64,000 nucleotides of DNA, taken from positions 3,658,001-3,722,000 of the forward strand of contig NZ_CP087196.1 in assembly GCF_024749285.1 (NCBI RefSeq), read 5' to 3'. This stretch comes from Pseudomonas sp. B21-015 (GTDB lineage Bacteria > Pseudomonadota > Gammaproteobacteria > Pseudomonadales > Pseudomonadaceae). The notes below the pieces were generated by a model, which searched no databases, was not told where the DNA came from, and saw only the letters and a program-made list of their open reading frames with translations. Shown here piece by piece: positions 18,049-26,164 of the stretch. The position numbers and the translations under genes were made by a program. Each line of letters begins with the position of its first letter. Positions within the stretch are counted from its first letter, which is position 1.

Positions 18049-19536
18049 ATGCCCGCCTCATCCGCCGCCCAGAGCCAAGCCAGCGACAGTGCAGCCCAGA
18101 CCTTGTCTCTGCTCGATGAAATAATCGCCAAAGGCCGCATGGCCCATGACGACAGCCAGCAGGATTACGCCCGCGACATGCTCGCGGAATTCGCCACCCA
18201 GGTACTCGACGAAGGCATGGCCATCGACAAGGACACCGTGGCGATGATCAACGACCGCATCAGCCAGATCGACGAGTTGATCAGCGCTCAGCTCAACGAA
18301 GTGTTGCACCACCCGGACCTGCAAAAACTCGAAGCGTCCTGGCGCGGCCTGCACATGCTGGTGCAGAACACCGAGACCAGTACCCGGCTGAAATTGCGCC
18401 TGCTCAACGTGACTCAAAAAGAGTTGCAGAACGACCTGGAAAAAGCCGTCGAGTTCGACCAGAGCGCACTGTTCAAGAAGATCTACGAAGAGGAATACGG
18501 CACCTTCGGCGGCCATCCGTTCAGCCTGCTGGTGGGTGACTACACCTTCGGCCGGCACCCGCAGGACATCGGCCTGCTGGAGAAACTCTCGAACGTCGCC
18601 GCGGCCGCTCACGCGCCGTTCATTGCCGCTGCCAGCCCACGGCTGTTCGACATGAACAGCTTCACCGAACTGGCGGTGCCGCGGGATCTGTCGAAAGTGT
18701 TCGAGAGCCAGGAACTGATCAAATGGCGCTCGTTCCGCGAAAGCGAAGATTCGCGCTACGTGTCGCTGGTGCTGCCGCACTTCCTGCTGCGCCTGCCTTA
18801 CGGTCCTGATACGTCGCCGGTGGAAGGCATCAATTACGTCGAAGACGTCAACGGCAGCGACCACGGCAAGTACCTGTGGGGCAACGCCGCGTGGGCCTTG
18901 TCGCAACGGATCACCGAAGCCTTCGCCAAATACGGCTGGTGCGCGGCGATTCGCGGTGCCGAAGGTGGTGGTGCGGTGGAAGGCCTGCCGGCCCATACCT
19001 TCCGCACCACCTCTGGCGATCTGTCGCTCAAATGCCCGACCGAAGTGGCGATCACCGACCGTCGTGAGAAAGAGCTCAACGACCTCGGCTTCATCGCCCT
19101 GTGCCACAAGAAAAACAGCGACGTGGCGGTGTTCTTCGGCGGCCAGACCACCAACAAATCCAAGCTGTACAACACCAACGAAGCGAACGCCAACGCGCGG
19201 ATTTCGGCAATGCTGCCGTACGTGCTCGCAGCCTCGCGCTTCGCGCACTACCTGAAGGTGATCATGCGCGACAAGGTCGGCAGTTTCATGACCCGCGACA
19301 ACGTGCAGACCTACCTCAACAACTGGATCGCCGACTACGTGCTGATCAACGACAACGCGCCGCAGGAGATCAAGGCGCAATACCCGTTGCGTGAAGCCCG
19401 GGTGGATGTGACCGAGGTGGCCGGCAAACCGGGGGCCTACAAGGCCACGGTGTTCCTGCGGCCGCACTTCCAGCTCGAAGAGCTGACCGCGTCGATCCGC
19501 CTGGTCGCGACCCTGCCGCCACCGGTAGCTGCCTGA
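18049..19536 (+). CDS. tssC: Type VI secretion sheath large subunit TssC
   Basis: TssC (VipB) is the main sheath protein recycled by ClpV. The 495-residue product has canonical segments including LEASWRGLHMLV, GDYTFGRHPQDI, FMTRDNVQTYLNNWI and the C-terminal beta-strand handshake region. AGGGAG lies 9 bases before the ATG. Between it and hcp lies an unusual block of short tandem repeats and a palindromic element, so hcp may be expressed at a different level. Confidence 0.97.
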   Translation: MPASSAAQSQASDSAAQTLSLLDEIIAKGRMAHDDSQQDYARDMLAEFATQVLDEGMAIDKDTVAMINDRISQIDELISAQLNEVLHHPDLQKLEASWRGLHMLVQNTETSTRLKLRLLNVTQKELQNDLEKAVEFDQSALFKKIYEEEYGTFGGHPFSLLVGDYTFGRHPQDIGLLEKLSNVAAAAHAPFIAAASPRLFDMNSFTELAVPRDLSKVFESQELIKWRSFRESEDSRYVSLVLPHFLLRLPYGPDTSPVEGINYVEDVNGSDHGKYLWGNAAWALSQRITEAFAKYGWCAAIRGAEGGGAVEGLPAHTFRTTSGDLSLKCPTEVAITDRREKELNDLGFIALCHKKNSDVAVFFGGQTTNKSKLYNTNEANANARISAMLPYVLAASRFAHYLKVIMRDKVGSFMTRDNVQTYLNNWIADYVLINDNAPQEIKAQYPLREARVDVTEVAGKPGAYKATVFLRPHFQLEELTASIRLVATLPPPVAA

Positions 19537-19539
19537 CCG

Positions 19540-19593
19540 CTGAAACCTGTGGCACCACTGGAGTCTGTGGCAGCACTGAAACCTGTGGCGAGG
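19540..19593 (+). repeat. Three tandem 18-bp repeats after tssC
   Basis: Units at 19540-19557, 19558-19575 and 19576-19593 share the pattern CTG(A/G)A(A/G)(C/T)CTGTGGC. The third runs into the palindromic element that follows. No gene is present. Confidence 0.75.
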
Positions 19594-19677
19594 GAGCCTG
19601 CTCCCGCTGGGCTGCGAAGCGGCCCCAAAAACGGGACTGCTGCGCAGTCCAGCGGGAGCAAGCTCCCTCGCCACAGG
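19582..19677. repeat. REP-type palindrome between tssC and hcp
   Basis: CCTGTGGCGAGGGAGC at 19582 and its inverted copy ending at 19677 bracket an inner CTCCCGCTGG / CCAGCGGGAG pair. This is a fourth palindromic family of the window, known across fluorescent pseudomonads (CCTGTGGCGAGGGAGC type). It could act as an attenuator between sheath genes and hcp. Confidence 0.85.
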
Positions 19678-19740
19678 TTCAGTGTTTGGCTTAACAGATT
19701 CAGTGTTCGGCTTAACAGGTTCAGTGTCCGGCTTAATTGA
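19678..19740 (+). repeat. Three tandem 21-bp repeats before hcp
   Basis: Units at 19678-19698, 19699-19719 and 19720-19740 follow the pattern TTCAGTGT(T/C)(T/C)GGCTTAA. The third copy diverges in its last five bases. They end 57 bp before the hcp start codon. The repeats are contiguous without spacers. Confidence 0.85.
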
Positions 19741-19797
19741 TTGGCATTGGGTATTCACCCACTTGTCTATAGCGATTACTTTCAGGAGTTTCATGCG

Positions 19798-20301
19798 ATG
19801 GATGCAATCATTCTCGACCTCGGCGGCGACATCAAAGGCGATAGCCTGCTCGAGGGTTACAAGGACAAGATCGAAGTCATGTCCTACAGCCACAACGTGG
19901 CGATGCAGGTGACCAACGACGTCAGCAACTCGGAGCGGACCTCCGGCAAGCCGCACATCGGCGAGTTCACCCTGACCAAATTCGTCGACAGCTCGACGCC
20001 CTCCCTCAACGAGTATTGCTGCGCCGGCAAACCGATCCCCGAAGCCAAGATCACCATCGGCCGTAACGCCGCCGAGGGCAGTGGCCAGCTGATGCCGTTC
20101 ATCATCTACACCCTGACCAACGTGGTGCTGTCCAACGTCAGCGTCAGTGGTGGTACGGGTGGCAAACCGGTGGAAACCATTTCCCTGAACTTCACCAAGA
20201 TCAAATGGGAGCTCACCGCCCAGAAAGACGACGGCACCAAGGAAGGCACGGCCGCCTCGACCTGGGACATGGCCGCCAACAAACTCATCAAAGCCAAGTA
20301 A
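19798..20301 (+). CDS. hcp: Type VI secretion tube protein Hcp
   Basis: Hcp (TssD) forms the inner tube and carries small effectors. The 167-residue protein has the family start MDAIILDLGGDIKGDSL, the HNVAMQV strand and a C-terminal DMAANKLIKAK. The ATG at 19798 follows CAGGAG at 19783; in-frame codons back to 19741 are not conserved. It is preceded by tandem repeats and is 15 bp upstream of tssE. Confidence 0.96.
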   Translation: MDAIILDLGGDIKGDSLLEGYKDKIEVMSYSHNVAMQVTNDVSNSERTSGKPHIGEFTLTKFVDSSTPSLNEYCCAGKPIPEAKITIGRNAAEGSGQLMPFIIYTLTNVVLSNVSVSGGTGGKPVETISLNFTKIKWELTAQKDDGTKEGTAASTWDMAANKLIKAK

Positions 20302-20316
20302 GCGGACGCGTCGGCC

Positions 20317-20760
20317 ATGGCAGGCACCGGCATTGTTCCGCCGTTGTTCGAGCGCCTCGCCGCAAGCGAGGTCGACACCGTGCAGGTGTTCGATCGCCAG
20401 GGGTTGCTCGACTCGGTGCACACGGAGTTGCTGCGGCTGTTCAATACCCGACGCGGCCAACGCCCACTGACCTCTCCGCCGAGCATTCTCGACTACGGCA
20501 TCGCTGACTGGACCGCCTTGCAACAGCAGCGCAGCGATGACCGTCGTCAGTTGGCGCGGGAAATCCGCGAGGCGATCACCCATTTCGAACCGCGCCTGCA
20601 ACTGGGCGAGGTCGAGGTCAATCCGGTCCCCGGCCATCCGCAACAACTGAGCATTCGGCTACTGGGCGAGTTGCGCAGCGGCCAGCAGCACTGGCCCGTG
20701 GCATTTGTCATCGAGAAGGCCAGCCATGGCCTTGAGGTGCGTCATGAGCGACTCGATTGA
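20317..20760 (+). CDS. tssE: Type VI secretion baseplate protein TssE (gp25-like)
   Basis: TssE resembles phage T4 gp25 and forms part of the baseplate wedge. The 147-residue protein shows the family features PPLFERLA, TRRGQRPL, SILDYGIADW and a conserved EPRLQLGEVEV segment. It begins 15 bp after hcp and overlaps the start of tssF by 17 bp. Confidence 0.93.
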   Translation: MAGTGIVPPLFERLAASEVDTVQVFDRQGLLDSVHTELLRLFNTRRGQRPLTSPPSILDYGIADWTALQQQRSDDRRQLAREIREAITHFEPRLQLGEVEVNPVPGHPQQLSIRLLGELRSGQQHWPVAFVIEKASHGLEVRHERLD

Positions 20761-22537
20761 CCCGCAACTGCTCGATTACTACCAACGCGAACTGACCTGG
20801 CTGCGCCACGCCGGGAGCGTTTTTGCCGAGCGTTATCCCAAGGTCGCCAGACGCCTGGAACTGTCCCCCGGTGAATGCCCCGACCCGCACGTCGAACGCC
20901 TGCTCGAAGGTTTCGCCTTGCTCGCGGCACGCCTGCAACGGCGGCTCGACGACGACTACGCCGAATTCAGCGACGCCTTGCTCGAACAACTTTATCCGTT
21001 GGCCATGCGGCCGCTGCCGTCCTGCGCGATCGTGCAGTTCGAGCCGGACCCGAGCAAGGGCAACCTGGACGATGGTTACCCATTGCCACGGGACACACCG
21101 CTGTTCGTCACCACCAGCAAAGGCGAGAGCATCCACTTTCGCACCAGCGCCGCGGTTCGACTGTGGCCGGTGGAAATCAACGAAGCGCTGTTGCTGGGCA
21201 GCGACGAAGCCCAGGCCCTGACCGGTGTGGCGCAGGCGCGCTCAGCCCTGCGCCTGAGCCTGCGTTGCCTCGGTGAAAGCCAGTGGTCGACGCTTACCAT
21301 CAAACAGTTGCGCGTGCACCTGGCTGCCTCGCCGGTGATCAACGCCTGCCTGTATGACCTGCTCGGCGCCCATGCCGTGAAGGTGCTGGCCGGACCGGTC
21401 GGCAGCGTGCCGAAAGTGCTGGCGGGGCTGCCAGATATCGTCGGCTTCGCCAGCGACGAAGTGTTGTTGCCGGACGAGGACGGTGTGCATCCGGGCATGC
21501 GCCTGCTCGCCGAGTACTTCGCCTTTGCGGACAAATTCAACTTCTTCGACATTCCATTGGCCGGCGCCACCAGCGACAGCCAGACGCTGTACCTGTACAT
21601 CGTCTTCGACCGCGCCCCGGCCAACCGCCTGCACCTTCAGGCCAGCGACTTCGCCTTGGGCTGTGCGCCGGCGATCAACCTGTTTCCACGAACCTCGGAG
21701 CCCCTGCGCCCGGACGGTACCCGCAGCGAGTATCGCCTGATCGCCGACAGCCACCGGGAAAACAGCGTCGAGATCCACAGCATCCGGGGGATGCGCGCCA
21801 GTTCCGCCCAGGGCGTGCAACGGGTGCCGGCTTATTACGGCAGTCAGCATGGCGGCACCGACAAACAGTGCTATTGGCACGCGCGACGGGTCAGCGGTAT
21901 GACCCCGAATCGCCTGGGCACCGACTTGATGGTGAGCCTGGTGGACACCCGGCTCGACCCGCTGTCCGAGGCCAACGAATACAGCCTCACCGCCGAACTG
22001 CTGTGCACCAACCGGCATCTGGCCCAGAGCCTGCCGGCCGGCACGCCACTGGGCTTCGAGCGACCGGGGCCGGTGGCCTGGGCCCGGTTGCGCAACCCAC
22101 CCAGCCCGCAAAGCCTGCCGCGCCTGGACGGCGAGTCCCGTTGGCGGCTGGTGTCGCAACTGACCCTCAATCATCTATCACTGGTCGAGGGGCCGCAGGC
22201 GCTGGATGCCCTCAAGGAAATCCTCCAGTTGCACAACCTGCGTGACGAAGCCAGTGCCCTGCGGCAGATCGAAGGCTTGCTCGGCCTTGGCTGTGAACGG
22301 GTGATCGCCCATGTCGGCGAAGATGCCTGGCGCGGCTGGCGCAATGGGCTGGAAGTTCAGCTGCAACTCGATCCGCAGCATTTCGTCGGCAGCAGCGCGG
22401 TATTGTTTTCAGCAGTGCTGGCGCAATTCTTTTCACTCTATGCCACCGCCAATCGCTTCGTGCGCACGGTACTGGTCCAGTCAGACAAGGAGGTCAAGAC
22501 ATGGCAACCCCAAGCCGGCATGCCGCTGTCCCTCTGA
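20744..22537 (+). CDS. tssF: Type VI secretion baseplate protein TssF
   Basis: The 597-residue protein is full length for TssF and begins with the hallmark LLDYYQRELTWLRHAGSVFAERYPKVARRL segment (described by its first and last parts, residues 7-36). It pairs with TssG in the baseplate wedge. The ATG at 20744 lies inside the end of tssE, showing translational coupling; the upstream frame to 20705 is not used. It overlaps tssG by 37 bp. Confidence 0.95.
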   Translation: MSDSIDPQLLDYYQRELTWLRHAGSVFAERYPKVARRLELSPGECPDPHVERLLEGFALLAARLQRRLDDDYAEFSDALLEQLYPLAMRPLPSCAIVQFEPDPSKGNLDDGYPLPRDTPLFVTTSKGESIHFRTSAAVRLWPVEINEALLLGSDEAQALTGVAQARSALRLSLRCLGESQWSTLTIKQLRVHLAASPVINACLYDLLGAHAVKVLAGPVGSVPKVLAGLPDIVGFASDEVLLPDEDGVHPGMRLLAEYFAFADKFNFFDIPLAGATSDSQTLYLYIVFDRAPANRLHLQASDFALGCAPAINLFPRTSEPLRPDGTRSEYRLIADSHRENSVEIHSIRGMRASSAQGVQRVPAYYGSQHGGTDKQCYWHARRVSGMTPNRLGTDLMVSLVDTRLDPLSEANEYSLTAELLCTNRHLAQSLPAGTPLGFERPGPVAWARLRNPPSPQSLPRLDGESRWRLVSQLTLNHLSLVEGPQALDALKEILQLHNLRDEASALRQIEGLLGLGCERVIAHVGEDAWRGWRNGLEVQLQLDPQHFVGSSAVLFSAVLAQFFSLYATANRFVRTVLVQSDKEVKTWQPQAGMPLSL

Positions 22538-23526
22538 GCCTGAGCCAGAAGCTGCGGCGCGATCCGCAGGCGTTCGAGTTGCTGCAAGCGTTGCTGCTGC
22601 TGGAGCGCGAACACCCGCAAGCCGAATCCCTGGGCAGCGGCACTGCCCCTCAAGCGGAAGCCTTGCGCCTGCGCGGGCCGTTGACGCCGCTGTTTTCCGC
22701 CAGCGAAATCGAAAACCTGACCCAGGAAGCGGGCCAGCCACCGACGCTCACGACTCCAGTGTTTGGCCTCGGCGGACCGGACGGCCCCCTGCCCTACGCC
22801 TATCAGGAATGGCTGCAACAACGCGCCCGGGCCAAGGATCATGCACCGGCCGAGTTCCTCGACCTGTTCCAGCATCGTTTGCTCAGCCTGCTGTACAAAG
22901 TGATGCGCAAACACCGGATTGCGGTCGGCTTCACAGCCCCCGGCGCGTCGCCGGTACAGGCGCAACTGCGGGCGCTGACCGGGTTGTTGCCCAAAGCCTT
23001 GCAGGAACGTCAAGCCGTACCCGACTCCGCCGTACTGGCGTGCAGCGCGCTGTTTGCCGACGGTCGTCGCTCCCTGGCCGGTTTCGCCGCGATCGTGCGC
23101 GAGCACTTCGAATTGCCGGTGGCACTCAGCGCCTACGAAGGTGCCTGGCGGGAAATTCCGCCCGCCAGTCGCAGCCGCCTGCAACCGGGTGGGCGCAATC
23201 TGCAACTGGGCCGCAGCGCCGTGGCCGGCACCCGGGTCTGGGATGAACATGCCGGCATCCGCCTGAGCCTCGGCCCGTTGACCTCGGCACAGGCAGCGCG
23301 GTTTCTGCCGGATGGCGAATCCCATCCGGCGCTGGCCAGCCTCAGCGCGTTGTATTTCGGCCCCGATCTGGATTGCACGCTGGTGCTGTTGGTGCGTGGT
23401 GCCAGCCCGATGAAACTCGGTCGCCAGGCGCCGCCCTTGCTCAGCTGGAACGGCGGCCTGCAACGCCAGACCAGCCTCGCCGTGCAACGGATCGAAACCC
23501 GCCTTCGTCAGCTGGAGATCACCTGA
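22501..23526 (+). CDS. tssG: Type VI secretion baseplate protein TssG
   Basis: The 341-residue product has the TssG features LRRDPQAFELLQALLLLE, the GGPDGPLPYAYQEWL motif and a late LGPLTSAQAARFLP segment. TssG works with TssF and TssE. The start is set by the overlap with tssF; the AAGGAGG ribosome site at 22489 lies within the tssF coding region. The stop is immediately upstream of tssH. Confidence 0.94.
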   Translation: MATPSRHAAVPLSLSQKLRRDPQAFELLQALLLLEREHPQAESLGSGTAPQAEALRLRGPLTPLFSASEIENLTQEAGQPPTLTTPVFGLGGPDGPLPYAYQEWLQQRARAKDHAPAEFLDLFQHRLLSLLYKVMRKHRIAVGFTAPGASPVQAQLRALTGLLPKALQERQAVPDSAVLACSALFADGRRSLAGFAAIVREHFELPVALSAYEGAWREIPPASRSRLQPGGRNLQLGRSAVAGTRVWDEHAGIRLSLGPLTSAQAARFLPDGESHPALASLSALYFGPDLDCTLVLLVRGASPMKLGRQAPPLLSWNGGLQRQTSLAVQRIETRLRQLEIT

Positions 23527-23528
23527 AC

Positions 23529-26072
23529 ATGGAACTGGCCAGCCTGATCGGACGCCTCAACCCGGACAACCGCCGCGCTCTCGAACGGGCCGCGCAACGC
23601 TGCCTGCAACGGGGTCATCATTACGTCGAAATAGAGCACTTGTTGCTGGAACTGCTGGACATCGAGGGCGGCGACTTCGCCTGGCTGCTGCCGCGCTTCG
23701 GCCTGGAGCGCGATGCCCTGACGGCGGAAATCAACAAGGCCCTGGAACTGTTCAAATCCGGCAGCACCCGTACCCCGGCGCTCTCGGCGCAAACCATCGG
23801 CCTGCTCGAAGACGCAGTGGTTCAGGCCAGCGTGCTCGGCCTCGAGAGCATCCGCTCGGGCTTGCTGCTGCTGGCCTTGCTCGACCGCGACGAACGCCGC
23901 AGCCTGCTGCTCAACAGCGCCTCGTCGCTGTTGAAAATTCCCCGGGAAGCCTTACGCAACAACCTGCTGGAATGGACCGAAAGCTCGCGCGAACACGTCG
24001 GCGGCACACGTCCTGCCAATGCCGGCAAACCGCAGCCGAAGCAGGACTCGGTGCTCGATCAGTACACCCAGGACCTGACCGCCGACGCCCACGCCGGGCG
24101 CATCGATCCCATCGTCGGCCGCGACGGCGAGATTCGCCAGTGCATCGACATCCTGCTCAGGCGTCGGCAGAACAACCCGATCCTGGTCGGCGCGCCGGGG
24201 GTGGGCAAGACGGCAGTAGTCGAAGGCCTGGCCCTGCGGATTGCCGCCGGCGATGTGCCGCCGTCATTGCAGGAAGTCAGCCTGCGGGTACTCGACCTCG
24301 GTCTGTTACAGGCCGGCGCCGGGGTCAAGGGCGAGTTCGAACAGCGGCTCAAAGGCGTGATCGACGCGGTGCGCAGTGCCGACAAACCGATCATTCTGTT
24401 TATCGACGAAGCCCACACCCTGATTGGCGCTGGCGGCGCGGAAGGCGGCAGCGACGCGGCCAACCTGCTCAAACCGGCGCTGGCCCGTGGCGAGTTGCGC
24501 ACCCTGGCCGCGACCACCTGGCTTGAGTACAAAAAATACTTCGAGAAAGACCCGGCCCTGGCCCGGCGATTTCAGTTGGTGCAGGTGGAGGAACCGGACG
24601 AAACCACCGCCGTGGAAATGCTCCGTGGCGTGGCCGCAAAACTGGAACAGCACCACGGCGTGCAGGTGTTGGACGCGGCGATTCACGAAGCGGTGAAACT
24701 GTCCCATCGTTACATTTCCGGGCGCCAATTGCCGGACAAGGCCATCAGCGTGCTCGACACCGCCTGTGCCCGGGTCGCCCTCGGCCAGCACGACGTGCCG
24801 CCACCGCTGGAAAGCCTGCGCCATCGCCAGCAGAGCCTCAAAGACGAAGTCGAACGCCTGCGTCGTGAACAGGCCACCGGGCTCGATCACCGTGAACGCA
24901 TCACCCTGCTGGAAACCGAATCCGTGGGTAACGTGCAGGCCATTCGCGACCTGGAAATCCGCTGGAACGAAGAACGGATCGCCGTGCGCGAACTGCTGGA
25001 AACCCGTCGCGAATTACTCACCTTGAGCGAACGCGCCGACAACGACAAACCGGACGAAGCCACCGACAGCCGCATCGATCATCTGGCCGCCGAGCTGGTA
25101 CGGCTCGAGGCCGGTCTGGACGCCATTCGCCAGGACGACCCACTGGTGCCGGAACAGGTCGACGGCAAAACCGTGGCCGCCGTGATCGCGGGCTGGACCG
25201 GCATTCCAGTGGGTAAAATGCTCGCCGACGAAGCCCACGCCGTGCGCACCCTCGGCCAGCGCATGGGCCAGCGAGTGATGGGCCAAAGCACCGCGCTCAA
25301 CACCATCGCCCAACGCCTGCAAGCCTACCGCGCCGGCCTCACCGACCCGCAAAAACCAGTCGGCGTATTCCTGCTGGTCGGCCCCACGGGCGTGGGCAAA
25401 ACCGAAACCGCTTATGCGTTGGCCGACGCGCTGTACGGCGGCGAACGCAACCTGATCAGCATCAACCTCTCCGAATACCAGGAAGCCCACACCGTCAGCC
25501 AACTCAAAGGCGCCCCTCCCGGTTATGTCGGTTACGGCAGCGGTGGCGTACTCACCGAAGCGGTGCGCCGCAAACCCTATTCGGTGGTGCTGCTCGACGA
25601 AATCGAAAAGGCCCACCCGGACGTGCTCGAAGCCTTCTACAACGTCTTCGACAAAGGCGTGATGGAGGACGGCACCGGGCTGGTGGTGGACTTCAAAAAC
25701 ACCGTGATGCTCGCCACCAGCAACGTCGGGGCTGAGTTGCTGCTCGATACACCGGTCGCGCAACTGGGCACCGATGCTTTCAACGAAGCGCTGCATAACG
25801 TGCTGCTGAAAGCCTTTCGCCCGGCGTTTCTGGCGCGCATGACGGTGGTGGCGTATCGGCCGCTGGATGAGATGACGCTGGAAGGGATTGTGTTGGCGAA
25901 GCTGGAGAAACTGCGCGGCCGGTACAAGGCCGCGACCGGCAAGCAGTTTGAATTTGACGCAGGGATTGTCCAGGCGGTGTTGGCCAAGTGCAGCGCGGCG
26001 GGTGCAAGGGATGTTGAGAATGTGTTGATGACGCAGGTGACGGGGAAGTTGGCGGAGTGGGTGTTGGAGTAA
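23529..26072 (+). CDS. tssH: Type VI secretion AAA+ ATPase TssH (ClpV)
   Basis: ClpV disassembles the contracted sheath. The 847-residue protein has an N domain (double Clp-N repeat, residues 1-160), two AAA+ modules with Walker A GAPGVGKT and GPTGVGKT, Walker B ILFIDEAH and VVLLDEIEKAH, and a middle coiled coil between them. ATG at 23529 starts MELASLIGRLNP, two bases after the tssG stop; the in-frame sequence upstream is inside tssG. It ends the conserved structural operon; a gap of 92 AT-richer bases follows before the orphan flavoprotein-like gene. Confidence 0.97.
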   Translation: MELASLIGRLNPDNRRALERAAQRCLQRGHHYVEIEHLLLELLDIEGGDFAWLLPRFGLERDALTAEINKALELFKSGSTRTPALSAQTIGLLEDAVVQASVLGLESIRSGLLLLALLDRDERRSLLLNSASSLLKIPREALRNNLLEWTESSREHVGGTRPANAGKPQPKQDSVLDQYTQDLTADAHAGRIDPIVGRDGEIRQCIDILLRRRQNNPILVGAPGVGKTAVVEGLALRIAAGDVPPSLQEVSLRVLDLGLLQAGAGVKGEFEQRLKGVIDAVRSADKPIILFIDEAHTLIGAGGAEGGSDAANLLKPALARGELRTLAATTWLEYKKYFEKDPALARRFQLVQVEEPDETTAVEMLRGVAAKLEQHHGVQVLDAAIHEAVKLSHRYISGRQLPDKAISVLDTACARVALGQHDVPPPLESLRHRQQSLKDEVERLRREQATGLDHRERITLLETESVGNVQAIRDLEIRWNEERIAVRELLETRRELLTLSERADNDKPDEATDSRIDHLAAELVRLEAGLDAIRQDDPLVPEQVDGKTVAAVIAGWTGIPVGKMLADEAHAVRTLGQRMGQRVMGQSTALNTIAQRLQAYRAGLTDPQKPVGVFLLVGPTGVGKTETAYALADALYGGERNLISINLSEYQEAHTVSQLKGAPPGYVGYGSGGVLTEAVRRKPYSVVLLDEIEKAHPDVLEAFYNVFDKGVMEDGTGLVVDFKNTVMLATSNVGAELLLDTPVAQLGTDAFNEALHNVLLKAFRPAFLARMTVVAYRPLDEMTLEGIVLAKLEKLRGRYKAATGKQFEFDAGIVQAVLAKCSAAGARDVENVLMTQVTGKLAEWVLE

Positions 26073-26164
26073 GTCCCGCCCATGAAGCCAAAGAGCAACT
26101 TCGAGCTACAGAGAAACTGAATATTTGAAAAGCAGATCAATCTGAATTACCGAAGGAGCCCAGC

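Noticed and set aside
19549..19740. A short frame encoding repeated RFSVRLN units
   Set aside because: It is a direct translation of the tandem repeats before hcp, with no ribosome site; the repeats are DNA-level features.
19678..19740. CRISPR-like direct repeats
   Set aside because: Units are contiguous, without unique spacers, and only three are present; no cas gene is near.
18058..20646. An 862-codon frame antisense to tssC, hcp and tssE
   Set aside because: It runs across three well-defined genes and the repeat block; its composition is that of a shadow frame.
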